Shown: positions 1 through 9,242, counted from the stretch's first letter. The stretch is DNA of 64,000 bases from Micromonospora sp. WMMD980 (GCF_029626035.1 NZ_JARUBE010000003.1:6262001-6326000); one strand, 5' to 3'. Notes: generated from the letters alone by a model not told the origin. Numbers and translations are program-made.

Positions 1-41
1 GCGCTTCGGTGGGAGTCGGAGCCGCGGCTGGCGCGGGCTTC

Positions 42-71
42 CTGACTCTGGTCGGGTGGCCCGTGTACGAC
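42..71 (+). promoter_or_regulatory. Candidate promoter of the infA operon
   Basis: A CTGACT -35-like hexamer (42-47) and a TACGAC -10-like hexamer (66-71) are separated by 18 bp and lie about 45 nt upstream of infA. Both match the actinobacterial housekeeping consensus only partly. A promoter further left, outside the window, could also serve the operon. Confidence 0.3.
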
Positions 72-115
72 GTTGTGGGCCGTCCGGAGCAACCGACGTC
101 AGGACAGCGGAGTAC

Positions 116-337
116 ATGCCGAAAAAAGACGGAGCCATCGAGATCGAGGGTCGGGTCATCGAGCCCCTGCCGAACGCCATGTTCCGGGTGGAGCTCGCGA
201 ACGGCCACAAGGTGCTCGCGCACATCAGCGGCAAGATGCGGCAGCACTACATCCGCATCCTGCCGGAGGACCGGGTCGTCGTCGAACTCTCGCCGTACGA
301 CCTGACCCGCGGGCGCATCGTCTACCGCTACAAGTAA
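116..337 (+). CDS. infA: Translation initiation factor IF-1
   Basis: This 73-residue protein has the standard IF-1 length and begins [12 protein letters not shown]. The OB-fold core is readable ([15 protein letters not shown], then [22 protein letters not shown]). IF-1 binds the 30S A site during initiation and acts with IF-2 and IF-3 in the cytoplasm. The ATG at 116 is chosen because it gives the canonical N-terminus; a GGAG sits just upstream. It leads the conserved infA-rpmJ-rpsM-rpsK-rpsD-rpoA-rplQ cluster. Confidence 0.97.
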   Translation: MPKKDGAIEIEGRVIEPLPNAMFRVELANGHKVLAHISGKMRQHYIRILPEDRVVVELSPYDLTRGRIVYRYK

Positions 338-425
338 GCCTGACGGCGGCCGGGACGTCCCGTGTCCGTCTTCGACGTCCGGGTCGCGCTTGCGCGCTCC
401 GGGCCAGATGGGAAGTAAGGCAACC

Positions 426-539
426 GTGAAGGTCAAGCCGAGCGTCAAGAGGATCTGCAACAAGTGCCGGGTTATCCGCCGGCACGGCCGGGTCATGGTC
501 ATCTGCACCGACCCGCGCCACAAGCAGCGCCAGGGCTGA
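426..539 (+). CDS. rpmJ: 50S ribosomal protein L36
   Basis: A GTG-initiated 37-residue ORF beginning [11 protein letters not shown], the universal L36 start. Cysteines in CNKC, a later Cys in VICTDPRH and the His of that motif make up the zinc-binding C+ form of L36. L36 is the smallest 50S protein. It is preceded by an AAGG Shine-Dalgarno-like stretch and lies between infA and rpsM, its usual place. Many actinobacteria keep a second, zinc-free copy elsewhere; none is seen here. Confidence 0.96.
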   Translation: MKVKPSVKRICNKCRVIRRHGRVMVICTDPRHKQRQG

Positions 540-693
540 CGCCCCACATCATCAAGCTCGTCCCGGCCGCGGACGGTGCGCGCACCGCGTACCCCTTCGT
601 GGTTGACCCCCGGTCGGAGGCCGGGGCCCGCTCGGGCAGCGGGGTGGGACGGGTCCACACCTCCGCCACAATCATTGAGGAGTACGCCCGCAC

Positions 694-1074
694 ATGGCAC
701 GTCTAGTCGGCGTGGATCTCCCCCGCGAGAAGCGGATGGAGATCGCGCTCACCTACATCTTCGGGGTCGGTCGCACCCGCGCCCTGGAGACGCTCGCCGC
801 GACCGGCATCTCGCCGGACAAGCGCGTTCGGGACCTCACGGACGAGGAGCTCGTCGAGCTCCGGAACCACATCGAGGGCAACTACAAGGTTGAAGGCGAC
901 CTGCGCCGCGAGGTCGCCGCCGACATCCGCCGCAAGGTCGAGATCGGCTGCTACGCCGGTATCCGGCACCGCCGCGGTCTGCCGGTGCGTGGTCAGCGCA
1001 CCAAGACCAACGCGCGGACCCGGAAGGGCCCGAAGCGGACCGTGGCCGGCAAGAAGAAGCCCGGCAAGAAGTAA
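694..1074 (+). CDS. rpsM: 30S ribosomal protein S13
   Basis: This 126-residue protein starts [14 protein letters not shown] and carries the S13 signature [21 protein letters not shown] before a lysine-rich tail. S13 sits in the 30S head, contacts the P-site tRNA and forms inter-subunit bridges with L5. GGAG lies 11 nt upstream of the ATG. The 154-nt gap from rpmJ contains only a short GC-rich hairpin near 605-640. It is followed 18 nt later by rpsK, so the two are co-transcribed. Confidence 0.97.
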   Translation: MARLVGVDLPREKRMEIALTYIFGVGRTRALETLAATGISPDKRVRDLTDEELVELRNHIEGNYKVEGDLRREVAADIRRKVEIGCYAGIRHRRGLPVRGQRTKTNARTRKGPKRTVAGKKKPGKK

Positions 1075-1092
1075 TAGGAGCGCAGAAGACTT

Positions 1093-1500
1093 ATGCCACC
1101 GAAGGCTCGTGCCGGAGCCGCCGTCAAGAAGGTCCGGCGCAAGGAACGCAAGAACGTCGCCCACGGGCAGGCGCACATCAAGAGCACCTTCAACAACACC
1201 ATCGTGTCCATCACGGACCCGACCGGTGCGGTCATCTCCTGGGCCTCCTCCGGCCAGGTGGGCTTCAAGGGCTCCCGCAAGTCGACCCCGTTCGCCGCGC
1301 AGCTGGCCGCCGAGGCCGCCGCGCGTCGTGCCATGGAACACGGCATGCGCAAGGTCGACGTGTTCGTCAAGGGACCCGGCTCCGGCCGGGAGACCGCCAT
1401 CCGTTCGCTGCAGGCCGCCGGCCTCGAGGTCGGGCAGATCTCCGACGTCACGCCGCAGCCGCACAACGGGTGCCGTCCGCCGAAGCGTCGCCGGGTCTGA
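1093..1500 (+). CDS. rpsK: 30S ribosomal protein S11
   Basis: A 135-residue S11 with the typical basic N-terminus ([18 protein letters not shown]), the core [20 protein letters not shown] and the C-terminal [19 protein letters not shown]11 forms the 30S platform and contacts the Shine-Dalgarno helix region. The ATG follows a GGAGCGCAGAAG ribosome-binding stretch. It sits between rpsM and rpsD in the conserved order. Confidence 0.97.
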   Translation: MPPKARAGAAVKKVRRKERKNVAHGQAHIKSTFNNTIVSITDPTGAVISWASSGQVGFKGSRKSTPFAAQLAAEAAARRAMEHGMRKVDVFVKGPGSGRETAIRSLQAAGLEVGQISDVTPQPHNGCRPPKRRRV

Positions 1501-1514
1501 GAGGTTAGAGAGAG

Positions 1515-2141
1515 ATGGCTCGTTACACCGGTGCTGACTGCCGCCGTTGCCGGCGGGAGAAGATGAAGCTGTTCCTCAAGGGCAGCAAGTGCGATGGCCC
1601 GAAGTGCCCGTTCGAGTCCCGGCCGTTCCCGCCCGGGCAGCACGGCCGCGGCCGCACCAAGGAGACGGAGTACCTGCTCCAGCTCCGTGAGAAGCAGAAG
1701 GCCCGTCGTGTCTACGGCGTGCTGGAGAAGCAGTTCCGCGGCTACTACGAAGAGGCCGTGGGCAAGAAGGCCAAGACCGGCGAGGTTCTGCTGCAGATCC
1801 TCGAGTCGCGGCTGGACAACGTGGTCTACCGGGCCGGCTACGCCAAGTCCCGGGACATGGCCCGCCAGCTGGTCAAGCACGGTCACTTCACGGTGAACGG
1901 CAAGAAGGTCGACATCCCGTCGTACCGCGTCAAGGAGCACGACATCGTCGAGGTCCGGGGCAAGAGCAAGGAGCTCACCCCGTTCATCGTCGCGCAGGCC
2001 GAGGCCGGCTCCAAGACCGTTCCGGCGTGGCTCGAGGCCATCCCCAGCCAGATGAAGGTCCTCGTGCACTCGCTCCCGGCCCGTCAGGTGATCGACACCC
2101 AGGTCCAGGAGCAGCTGATCGTCGAGCTCTACTCCAAGTAG
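1515..2141 (+). CDS. rpsD: 30S ribosomal protein S4
   Basis: A 208-residue primary 16S rRNA-binding protein. The N-terminus has paired cysteines (CRRC, then CDGPKC) expected of zinc-binding C+ S4. The S4 RNA-binding domain is at about residues 96-160 (ESRLDNVVYRAGYAKSRDMARQLVKHGH). S4 nucleates 30S assembly and in some bacteria autoregulates its operon. The gene starts 14 nt after rpsK and is followed by a perfect 11-bp hairpin before rpoA, which may set the ratio of ribosomal protein to polymerase expression. Confidence 0.97.
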   Translation: MARYTGADCRRCRREKMKLFLKGSKCDGPKCPFESRPFPPGQHGRGRTKETEYLLQLREKQKARRVYGVLEKQFRGYYEEAVGKKAKTGEVLLQILESRLDNVVYRAGYAKSRDMARQLVKHGHFTVNGKKVDIPSYRVKEHDIVEVRGKSKELTPFIVAQAEAGSKTVPAWLEAIPSQMKVLVHSLPARQVIDTQVQEQLIVELYSK

Positions 2142-2152
2142 GGCTCGTTGCG

Positions 2153-2178
2153 GTGGCCCGCCCTCCGGGGCGGGCCAC
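2153..2178 (+). terminator. Hairpin between rpsD and rpoA (attenuator-like)
   Basis: A perfect inverted repeat, GTGGCCCGCCC / GGGCGGGCCAC with a 4-nt loop, lies 12 nt after the rpsD stop and 58 nt before rpoA. There is no U-tract. In an otherwise continuous operon it is more likely a partial terminator or RNA-processing/stability element than a full stop. Confidence 0.6.
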
Positions 2179-2235
2179 CGGAACAGTTGTGTCGTGGGCG
2201 TCAAATAGCGGGCGCCCCGGAAGAGAAGAGAAAAG

Positions 2236-3258
2236 ATGCTCATCAGCCAGCGACCGTCTCTCTCCGAAGAGTCGATCAACGAGACCCGGTCCCGGTTCAC
2301 CATCGAGCCGCTGGAGCCCGGCTTCGGCTACACGCTCGGCAACTCGCTGCGGCGTACCCTGCTGTCCTCCATCCCCGGTGCGGCGGTCACCTCGATCAAG
2401 ATCGACGGTGTCCTGCACGAGTTCACCACGATCCCCGGGGTCAAGGAGGACGTGGTCGAGCTCGTCATGAACATCAAGGAGCTGTGCGTCAGCTCCGAGC
2501 ACGACGAGCCGGTCAGCATGTACCTGCGCAAGCAGGGCCCGGGCGACGTGACCGCCGGCGACATCCAGCCCCCGGCCGGTGTCTCGGTGCACAACCCGGA
2601 CCTGAAGCTCGCCACCCTCAACGGCAAGGGCCGGCTCGACATGGAGCTGACCGTCGAGCGGGGCCGCGGCTACGTCACGGCGGCGCAGAACAAGCAGGCC
2701 GGCGCCGAGATCGGCCGGATCCCGGTCGACTCGATCTACTCGCCGGTGCTCAAGGTGACGTACCGCGTCGAGGCGACCCGGGTCGAGCAGCGGACCGACT
2801 TCGACCGGCTGATCATCGACGTCGAGACCAAGCCGTCGATGGGCCCGCGTACCGCGCTGGCCTCCGCCGGCTCGACGCTGGTGGAGCTGTTCGGGCTCGC
2901 CCGTGAGCTGGACGAGACCGCCGAGGGCATCGACATCGGGCCGTCCCCGCAGGACGCCCAGCTGGCGGCCGACCTGGCGCTGCCGATCGAGGAGCTGGAC
3001 CTGACCGTCCGCTCCTACAACTGCCTCAAGCGCGAGGGCATCAACTCCGTTGGTGAACTGATCGGGCGTACCGAGGCCGACCTTCTCGACATCCGCAACT
3101 TCGGTCAGAAGTCGATCGACGAGGTCAAGATGAAGCTCGCCGGGATGGGCCTGGGGCTGAAGGACTCGGCTCCGAACTTCGACCCGGCGCACGTCGTGGA
3201 CGCCTTCGGCGAGGCCGACTACGACACCGACGACTACCGCGAGACCGAGCAGCTCTAG
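2236..3258 (+). CDS. rpoA: DNA-directed RNA polymerase subunit alpha
   Basis: A 340-residue alpha subunit. The N-terminal dimerisation/assembly domain (about 1-235) contains [22 protein letters not shown] flexible linker leads to the alpha-CTD (about 250-315), readable as [17 protein letters not shown] and [13 protein letters not shown], which binds UP elements and activators. An acidic tail closes the protein. Alpha nucleates assembly of beta and beta' and acts at the nucleoid. GAAGAGAAGAGAAAAG supplies the ribosome-binding site for the ATG at 2236. rplQ follows after 34 nt. Confidence 0.98.
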   Translation: MLISQRPSLSEESINETRSRFTIEPLEPGFGYTLGNSLRRTLLSSIPGAAVTSIKIDGVLHEFTTIPGVKEDVVELVMNIKELCVSSEHDEPVSMYLRKQGPGDVTAGDIQPPAGVSVHNPDLKLATLNGKGRLDMELTVERGRGYVTAAQNKQAGAEIGRIPVDSIYSPVLKVTYRVEATRVEQRTDFDRLIIDVETKPSMGPRTALASAGSTLVELFGLARELDETAEGIDIGPSPQDAQLAADLALPIEELDLTVRSYNCLKREGINSVGELIGRTEADLLDIRNFGQKSIDEVKMKLAGMGLGLKDSAPNFDPAHVVDAFGEADYDTDDYRETEQL

Positions 3259-3292
3259 TCCGCGCTGCCGCCACACCTGAGGAGCACCAAGC

Positions 3293-3853
3293 ATGCCCAC
3301 GCCCACCAAGGGCCCCCGCCTCGGCGGCAGCCCCGCGCACGAGCGGCTGATGCTGGCCAACCTGGCCACCGCGCTGTTCCAGCACGGCAAGATCCAGACC
3401 ACCGAGACGAAGGCCCGGCGGCTCCGCCCGCTGGCCGAGCAGCTCATCACCAAGGCCAAGCGCGGCGACCTCGCCTCGCGCCGGCGGGTGGCGGGCGTCG
3501 TCAAGGACAAGGACGTGGTCTACTCCCTGTTCGACCAGATCGCGCCCCGGTACGCCAACCGCAACGGTGGCTACACCCGGATCGTGAAGACCGGTCCGCG
3601 CAAGGGTGACGCCGCTCCGATGGCGATCATCGAGCTGGTGGAGGAGCTTCAGGTCGCCGAGCCGAAGGCGAACAAGAAGACCGCCGCCCGCAAGGCCGCC
3701 CAGCAGGACAAGGTCGAGGCCCTGGCCCCGGCCGAGGAGGCCCCGAAGTCGACCGCCGGTGACCAGGACGCCGAGGCGCCCGTCTCCGCGTCGGGCGACA
3801 CCGCCGCCGCCCGCGAGGACAGCGACGAGGCCACCGAGAACGACAAGGCCTGA
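3293..3853 (+). CDS. rplQ: 50S ribosomal protein L17 with acidic C-terminal extension
   Basis: The first ~118 residues are a normal L17 ([21 protein letters not shown], then the LITKAKRGD region). An additional ~65-residue tail rich in Ala, Glu, Lys and Asp brings the length to 186, against roughly 120 in most bacteria. Such low-complexity tails are common in actinobacterial L17. L17 sits near the peptide exit tunnel. GGAG precedes the ATG. A strong hairpin follows the stop codon, so the ribosomal operon may largely end here. Confidence 0.96.
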   Translation: MPTPTKGPRLGGSPAHERLMLANLATALFQHGKIQTTETKARRLRPLAEQLITKAKRGDLASRRRVAGVVKDKDVVYSLFDQIAPRYANRNGGYTRIVKTGPRKGDAAPMAIIELVEELQVAEPKANKKTAARKAAQQDKVEALAPAEEAPKSTAGDQDAEAPVSASGDTAAAREDSDEATENDKA

Positions 3854-3868
3854 TCGCACAGGCAGCAT

Positions 3869-3909
3869 CGTCGGGCCCGGCATCCCCCCGCGGGGTGCCG
3901 GGCCCGACG
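3869..3909 (+). terminator. Hairpin downstream of rplQ
   Basis: Arms 3869-3882 and 3896-3909 (CGTCGGGCCCGGCA / TGCCGGGCCCGACG) are perfectly complementary, and a C-run facing a G-run lengthens the stem. It lies 15 nt after rplQ and 20 nt before truA, so it may terminate or attenuate transcription into truA. Confidence 0.65.
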
Positions 3910-3929
3910 CCGTCAACGGGAGGTACGAG

Positions 3930-4763
3930 GTGGACGAGCGGACCCGGCTGCGGCTGGACGTCTCGTACGACGGCACCGACTTCTCCGGCTGGGCCCCCCA
4001 GCCCACCCGGCGCACGGTGGCCGGCGTGCTGATGGAGACGCTGGATCTCGTCCTCGGCGCGGGCACTGTCACCGGCCTGACCGTGGCCGGTCGCACCGAC
4101 GCCGGGGTGCACGCCACCGGGCAGGTCTGCCACCTCGACCTGCCGGCCGAGGTGTGGCGCGCGCACGAGGGGCGGCTGCTGCGCCGGCTGGCCCGGCTCC
4201 TCCCCACCGACGCCCGGGTCCGCGCGATGACCGAGGTGCCGGCCGACTTCGACGCCCGGTTCTCGGCCACGTTCCGCCGCTACGAGTACCGGGTCACCGA
4301 CGCGCCGTGGGGCGCCGAGCCGCTGCGCCGGCGGGACACGCTGGCCTGGCCGAAGCCGCTGGATCTGGCGGCGTTGAACGAGGCGGCGGCCGGTCTGGTC
4401 GGTGAGCACGACTTCGCCGCGTACTGCCGGCGCAAGGAGAACGCCACCACGCTGCGCGAGGTGACCCGGCTCGACTGGCGGCGCGACCCGGACGGGATCC
4501 TGGTCGCCACCGTGCAGGCCGACGCGTTCTGCCAGAACATGGTGCGCAGCCTGGTCGGCGCGATGCTCGTCGCCGGCGACGGCCGGCGCCCGGTGGCCTG
4601 GCCGGCCGGCCTGCTGACCCGCCGGGAACGGTCCAGCGAGGTGACCGTGGCCCCGGCGCACGGCCTCGCCCTGGTCGAGGTCGGCTACCCGGCCGACCCC
4701 GCCGAGTACGCCCGCCGCGCGGAGGCCACCCGCCGGCTGCGGGCGCCGGTCGCGGAGGGCTGA
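3930..4763 (+). CDS. truA: tRNA pseudouridine(38-40) synthase TruA
   Basis: A 277-residue TruA. The catalytic aspartate is in VAGRTDAGVHATGQV, and the N-terminal DVSYDGTDFSGWAPQPTRRTV and the FCQNMVRSLVGAMLVAGDGRR block are characteristic. It isomerises uridines 38-40 in tRNA anticodon stems. The GTG at 3930 is chosen because a GGGAGGT Shine-Dalgarno sits 6 nt upstream and earlier in-frame codons overlap the rplQ hairpin. Location right after rplQ is the usual bacterial order. Confidence 0.95.
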   Translation: MDERTRLRLDVSYDGTDFSGWAPQPTRRTVAGVLMETLDLVLGAGTVTGLTVAGRTDAGVHATGQVCHLDLPAEVWRAHEGRLLRRLARLLPTDARVRAMTEVPADFDARFSATFRRYEYRVTDAPWGAEPLRRRDTLAWPKPLDLAALNEAAAGLVGEHDFAAYCRRKENATTLREVTRLDWRRDPDGILVATVQADAFCQNMVRSLVGAMLVAGDGRRPVAWPAGLLTRRERSSEVTVAPAHGLALVEVGYPADPAEYARRAEATRRLRAPVAEG

Positions 4764-4798
4764 GACGGCCCGCCACCGGTGCCGGGTGGCGGGCCGTC
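4764..4798 (+). terminator. Terminator after truA (bidirectional)
   Basis: A perfect 14-bp stem (GACGGCCCGCCACC / GGTGGCGGGCCGTC) with a 7-nt loop starts immediately after the truA stop and ends 13 nt before the stop of the converging gene. The position suits termination from both sides. Confidence 0.8.
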
Positions 4799-4810
4799 GT
4801 GGTCGCGCTG

Positions 4811-5959
4811 TCAGTCGTCGGTGCTCTGCTGCCCGGCGCTGTCCTCGGTGGGAGCGCCGGAGGGCTGACCGGCCGTGCCGCCGGATGCCCGGCGATCCAG
4901 CACGCCCCGGTTCAGGTGCAGCTCGACCAGGTCGTACATTATCTCGCGGGCGCGTGCGTCGTCGGTCGGGATCCGCTCCCCGTCGGCGCGGGTGACCAGG
5001 CAGAAGGCGAGGTAGTGGCCGCGTACCTGCCAACCGACCCGGGCGGCGGCCTTCTCCACCACCTCGGTGCCGTCGCCCGCGGCCAGGCCCCGGAACCGCC
5101 CCTGCCGGTCGTCCAGCAGCGGTCGGATCCGGTCGCGTACCCGTTGGGCGCTGGCCAGGTCGGTGAGGTTGAACAGGCCGGCGGTGAGCAGGTGGTCGCC
5201 GTCGGGGGAGCGGAGCGTGCCCCGGACGACCTGGTTGCACCCGAGCCGGACCAGCAGGTCGGCGATCTCGCCGGTGGCCGCGACCGCGCAGTTCGCGCTC
5301 GTCTGGGTCTTGAGCACCCGGTAGGCGGGCTTGCCGTCGGTGACCACCAGCTGTTTGCCGGGGAAGAGTTCCTTGACGGTGAGGGACGTCTGGTCGGTGT
5401 CCCGGGAGTCCAGGTCGGACCGGCCCGGCGCGTCCGTCTCCGCCGTCGTGGGCTGCGCGGTGGGCTGGCTCGCCGGGGGCGTGACGGCCCGCTCGTCGAG
5501 CAGCGCCGCGACGGCCAGGCCGGTGAGGGAGAGCAGGAGCAGTACGGCCGCGCCGCCGATCAGCGTCTGCCAGACCCGGCCGCCACGACGGTCGGCGCGC
5601 CGGGTGCGGGGCAGCTCGGACACGTCGGTGGCGCGGAACGTCGGGCTGGCCGGGATCGGCACGGTCTGTCGCGTCGTCGCGGCGGGTACCGGTTGCGGCG
5701 TGGGCGGCAGCGGCTGCGGTACGGGGGAGGGCTCGCCGGGCGGCGGCGCGGGTCGGCCCGGCGTCGGCGCGGGGGCGGGCGGCGCGGGGGCGGGCGCCCG
5801 GACGTCGTCGAGGGCCGGGCGGGTGGCCCGGGCCGGCGGCAGCGACGGCGTGGGGAAGCGGGAGGGCGACGGACCCGCCGGAGGCGGCGTGGCGGCCGCT
5901 GACCCGGGCTCCGGGTACTCCAGGAAGGCGTCCTCATCGGACTCGTACCGGTACACCAT
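4811..5959 (-). CDS. Single-pass membrane protein with proline-rich cytoplasmic N-terminus
   Basis: I do not recognise the family. The 382-residue protein has a disordered Pro/Ala-rich N-terminus (about 20-100), a positively charged stop (RTRRADRRGGR) and one transmembrane helix at about 130-153. The extracytoplasmic part of ~220 residues begins with a Thr/Pro/Asp linker and ends in a folded-looking domain with two Cys (SANCAVA, GCNQV) that could pair. The topology resembles actinobacterial secreted or sensing domains tethered by one helix. The ATG at 5959 has TACTCT 7 nt upstream, the spacing seen at leaderless starts in this window. Function unknown. Confidence 0.7.
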   Translation of the reverse strand: MVYRYESDEDAFLEYPEPGSAAATPPPAGPSPSRFPTPSLPPARATRPALDDVRAPAPAPPAPAPTPGRPAPPPGEPSPVPQPLPPTPQPVPAATTRQTVPIPASPTFRATDVSELPRTRRADRRGGRVWQTLIGGAAVLLLLSLTGLAVAALLDERAVTPPASQPTAQPTTAETDAPGRSDLDSRDTDQTSLTVKELFPGKQLVVTDGKPAYRVLKTQTSANCAVAATGEIADLLVRLGCNQVVRGTLRSPDGDHLLTAGLFNLTDLASAQRVRDRIRPLLDDRQGRFRGLAAGDGTEVVEKAAARVGWQVRGHYLAFCLVTRADGERIPTDDARAREIMYDLVELHLNRGVLDRRASGGTAGQPSGAPTEDSAGQQSTDD

Positions 5960-6084
5960 GTGGGATAGAGTAAGACCGATTGTCCCTTTCAGGGGTAATA
6001 TCGGGAAATTCCGGCGGAGTGGCGTCCTGCGCTGCCCGCCCTACCGTCGCCCGGGCCCCCATCCGGCGGTGCGAGAATGCCGGC

Positions 6085-6690
6085 GTGACCGGCGACCACT
6101 ACTTCACCGCTGAACCCTCGACCCCGGCGCGTCCGCGCGAGGTCGAGTTCTCCGTCGCCGGGCGCGACTACACGCTCAGCTCGGCCGGCGGGGTGTTCTC
6201 CGCCGACCGGCTCGACCCCGGCACCGCCGTGCTGCTGCGCAAGGCCGACCTGCCGGACGCCGATGTCGCCGGCCCACTCCTCGACCTCGGCTGCGGGTTC
6301 GGCCCGATCACCTGCGTCCTCGCCACCGTCGCGCCGGCCGCCACCGTCTGGGCGGTCGACGTCAACGAACGGGCCCGCGCCCTCACCACCGGCAACGCGG
6401 CCCGGATCGGCGCCGCCGACCGGGTCCGCGCCGTCGCGCCCGACGACCTGCCGGCGGACGTGACGTTCGCCCAGATCTGGTCGAACCCGCCGATCCACAT
6501 CGGCAAGGCCGAGCTGCACGACCTGCTGCGGCGCTGGCTGCCCCGGCTCACCCCAAACGGCGTGGCCTGGCTCGTCGTCGCGCGCCACCTCGGCGGTGAC
6601 TCGCTGCACCGCTGGCTCGTCGAGCAGGGCTGGCAGGTCGAGCGGCACGCCAGCCAGAAGGGCTACCGGGTGCTCCGGGTCACCCGGTAA
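6085..6690 (+). CDS. Class I SAM-dependent methyltransferase, RsmC/MTS family
   Basis: A 201-residue single-domain methyltransferase. SAM-binding motif I is LLDLGCGFGPI, and WSNPPIHIGK contains the NPPI catalytic tetrad typical of RsmC/RlmG-type N2-guanine rRNA methyltransferases. It is about half the length of E. coli RsmC and lacks the inactive N-terminal duplicate, as usual in actinobacteria. Likely substrate is 16S or 23S rRNA, but the target base cannot be read from sequence. The GTG at 6085 is chosen because a GAGAAT -10-like box lies 6 nt upstream and no Shine-Dalgarno is present, consistent with leaderless initiation. Confidence 0.85.
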   Translation: MTGDHYFTAEPSTPARPREVEFSVAGRDYTLSSAGGVFSADRLDPGTAVLLRKADLPDADVAGPLLDLGCGFGPITCVLATVAPAATVWAVDVNERARALTTGNAARIGAADRVRAVAPDDLPADVTFAQIWSNPPIHIGKAELHDLLRRWLPRLTPNGVAWLVVARHLGGDSLHRWLVEQGWQVERHASQKGYRVLRVTR

Positions 6691-6731
6691 TCGGGTGTCG
6701 CCCGCACCGCCGACTCGGGCAGGATGCCGGC

Positions 6732-8411
6732 GTGGGATACGTGGACGTGGCAGGGCTCGGGCACATCCTCCCGGACGGGCGGGAGCTGTTCGGCGAGGTG
6801 TCGTTCCGGGTCGGTGAGGGCGCCAAGGTCGCGCTCGTCGGCCCCAACGGCGCCGGCAAGACGACAGTGCTCCGGATGGTCGCCGGCGACCTGCCGGTGC
6901 GTGCCGGCGCGATCGCCCGAGCCGGCGGCCTGGGCGTGATGCGGCAGTTCATCGGCATGATCGGCGACGAGTCGACGCTCGCCGACCTGGCCCTGTCGCT
7001 CGCCCCGCCGGCGCTGCGCGACGCCGGGCGGCGGCTCGTCGAGACCGAGGCGGCCATGCGGACGGCCGAGGTCCGCGGCAAGTTCAGCTCCGCCGCCGGC
7101 AAGGCCCAGCTCGCGTACGCCGACGCGCTGGCCGCCTGGGGCGAGTGCGGCGGGTACGACGCCGAGGTGCTCTTCGACACCGTCACCACCATCGTGCTGG
7201 ACCTGCCGTGGGACGCCGCCCGGGAGCGGCCGGTGCGCACCCTCTCCGGCGGCCAGCAGAAGCGCTTCGCGTTGGAACTGCTGCTGCGCGGCCCGGACGA
7301 GGTGCTGCTGCTCGACGAGCCGGACAACTTCCTCGACGTGCCCGGCAAACGCTGGCTGGAGGCGCGGCTGCGCGAGTCCGGCAAGTCGGTGCTCTATGTC
7401 TCGCACGACCGGGAGCTGCTGGCGCAGACCGCCGACCGGGTGGTGGCCGTGGAGGGCGGCAGCGCATGGGTGCACCCGGGCGGCTTCGCGAGCTGGCACG
7501 AGGCTCGGGTGGCCCGGCACGCCCGCCTCGACGAGCTGCGCCGGCGCTGGGACGAGGAGCACCAGAAGCTGCGCGAGCTGATGCTGATGTACAAGCAGAA
7601 GGCCGCGTACAACGACGGGCTGGCCTCCCGCTACCAGGCGGCGCAGACCCGGCTGCGCAAGTTCGAGGAGGCCGGGCCGCCGCCCGTACCCCCGAAGGAC
7701 CAGGACATCCGGATGCGCCTGACCGGCGGGCGGACCGGCAAGCGCGCGGTGATCGCCGAGCAGCTCGAGCTGGACGGCCTGACCTACCCCTTCGACCTGG
7801 AGATCTGGTACGGCGACCGGGTCGCGGTGCTCGGCGCGAACGGCACCGGCAAGTCGCACTTCCTGCGCCTGCTGGCCCGCGGCGGCACCGACCCCGAGCC
7901 GGGCAACACCCCGGTCGACGGCGCCGCCGCGCTGACAGCGGTCGCACACGACGGCCTGGTCCGGCTCGGCGCCCGGGTCCGGCCCGGTCACTTCTCGCAG
8001 ACCCACGACCGGCCGGAGTTGATGGAGAAGACACTCGTCGAGATCCTCTGGCGGGGCGACGAGCACCGGGCCGGCATGGACCGGCACGCGGCCATGGGGG
8101 TGCTGTCCCGCTACGAGCTGGCCGGCCAGGGCGACCAGCGGTTCGGCACGCTCTCCGGCGGCCAGCAGGCCCGCTTCCTGGTGCTGCTGCTGGAGCTGTC
8201 CGGGGCCACGCTGCTGCTGCTCGACGAACCGACCGACAACCTCGACCTGGCCTCCGCCGAGGCGCTGGAGGCGGGGTTGGGCGCGTTCGACGGCACGGTG
8301 ATCGCGGTCACCCATGACCGCTGGTTCACCCGCACCTTCGACCGGTTCGTACTGTTCCGCGGCGACGGCGAGGTGGTGGAGACGCCGGAACCGGTCTGGG
8401 ACGTGGCGTGA
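6732..8411 (+). CDS. ABC-F family ATPase (ribosome-associated)
   Basis: A 559-residue protein with two ABC domains and no membrane segments. Domain 1 has Walker A GPNGAGKTT, signature LSGGQQKR and Walker B LLLDEPDNFLD. Domain 2 has GANGTGKS, LSGGQQAR and LLLLDEPTDNLD. The inter-domain linker (about 245-325) is charged and alpha-helical, as in ABC-F proteins that enter the ribosomal E site to act in translation or antibiotic protection. Which ABC-F role it has cannot be told from sequence. The GTG start has CAGGAT 6 nt upstream, a leaderless-type arrangement. Its stop overlaps the next start (GTGA). Confidence 0.92.
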   Translation: MGYVDVAGLGHILPDGRELFGEVSFRVGEGAKVALVGPNGAGKTTVLRMVAGDLPVRAGAIARAGGLGVMRQFIGMIGDESTLADLALSLAPPALRDAGRRLVETEAAMRTAEVRGKFSSAAGKAQLAYADALAAWGECGGYDAEVLFDTVTTIVLDLPWDAARERPVRTLSGGQQKRFALELLLRGPDEVLLLDEPDNFLDVPGKRWLEARLRESGKSVLYVSHDRELLAQTADRVVAVEGGSAWVHPGGFASWHEARVARHARLDELRRRWDEEHQKLRELMLMYKQKAAYNDGLASRYQAAQTRLRKFEEAGPPPVPPKDQDIRMRLTGGRTGKRAVIAEQLELDGLTYPFDLEIWYGDRVAVLGANGTGKSHFLRLLARGGTDPEPGNTPVDGAAALTAVAHDGLVRLGARVRPGHFSQTHDRPELMEKTLVEILWRGDEHRAGMDRHAAMGVLSRYELAGQGDQRFGTLSGGQQARFLVLLLELSGATLLLLDEPTDNLDLASAEALEAGLGAFDGTVIAVTHDRWFTRTFDRFVLFRGDGEVVETPEPVWDVA

Positions 8412-9205
8412 TCGACGAGGGGTTGACCGGCCGGCTCTGCGCGGTCGACGGCGTGGTCGCGGTGGCGCTCGGCGGCAGCCGGGCCCGCGGCGAGCACCGG
8501 GCCGACTCCGACTGGGACCTCGGCCTCTACTACCGGGGTACGCCGGACCCGGCCGGCCTGCGCGCGGTCGCCGCCTCGGTCGCCGACGGCCCGGTGGAGT
8601 TCACCGCACCCGGCGGCTGGGGCCCCTGGGTCGACGGCGGCGGCTGGCTGCGTGTCGACGGGGTGGCGGTGGACTGGATCTACCGGGACCTGGACCGGGT
8701 GCACGGGGTCTGGGCGGACTGCCGAGCCGGCCGCTACACGGTGGCCGCGCAGGCCGGGCACCCGCTCGGGTTCTACTCGCACGCGTACGCCGGGGAGGTG
8801 GCGCTCGGCCGCATCCTCGCCGATCCGACGGGCGAGCTGACCGCGTTGCGCGCCGAGACCGTCGACTACCCGCCCGCGCTGGGCGCCGCGCTGGTGGCCG
8901 GCGGCTGGGAGACCGGCCTGCTGCTCGACGCCGCGGGCAAGGGCGCGTCCGGCGGCGACGCCGGTTACGTCGCCGGCTGCCTGTTCCGGGTGGTCGGGGT
9001 GCTGGCGCAGGCGCTGCACGGCCGGGCCGGGCGGTGGCTGGTCAACGAGAAGGGCATGCTCGCTTCCGCCGGCCGGCTGCCCGGCGCGCCGCCGGACTTC
9101 ACCGACCGGGCGCAGGCGCTGCTCGGCGCGGTGGGGCGTACCCCGGCGGAGCTGTCGGCGACGGTGGCCGACGCCCGCGCGCTCGCCGTCGACGTGCTCG
9201 GCTGA
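8408..9205 (+). CDS. Nucleotidyltransferase-fold protein
   Basis: A 265-residue protein with the polymerase-beta nucleotidyltransferase signature near the N-terminus: GGSRARGEHRADSDWDLGLYY contains the G-S-x-x-x-G helix turn and the D-x-D metal pair. The C-terminal half looks helical, as in aminoglycoside-adenylyltransferase-like and MNT-like proteins. Substrate unknown. It overlaps the ABC-F stop codon by 4 nt (GTGA), so translation is coupled. Coupling to an ABC-F protein might mean a shared role in antibiotic tolerance, but this is speculation. Confidence 0.8.
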   Translation: MIDEGLTGRLCAVDGVVAVALGGSRARGEHRADSDWDLGLYYRGTPDPAGLRAVAASVADGPVEFTAPGGWGPWVDGGGWLRVDGVAVDWIYRDLDRVHGVWADCRAGRYTVAAQAGHPLGFYSHAYAGEVALGRILADPTGELTALRAETVDYPPALGAALVAGGWETGLLLDAAGKGASGGDAGYVAGCLFRVVGVLAQALHGRAGRWLVNEKGMLASAGRLPGAPPDFTDRAQALLGAVGRTPAELSATVADARALAVDVLG

Positions 9206-9229
9206 GGAGCCGCCCGCGCTCGACGGGCA

Positions 9230-9235
9230 TAGGGT
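9230..9235 (+). promoter_or_regulatory. TAGGGT -10 box, leaderless aldo/keto reductase promoter
   Basis: TAGGGT lies exactly 7 nt before the GTG at 9243, so transcription should start at the start codon. No Shine-Dalgarno precedes the GTG. Confidence 0.6.
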
Positions 9236-9242
9236 GGATCTC

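Noticed and set aside
993..2303. A 436-codon minus-strand frame across rpsK, rpsD and rpoA
   Set aside because: It lies antisense to certain ribosomal genes and shows no domain or ribosome-binding site.
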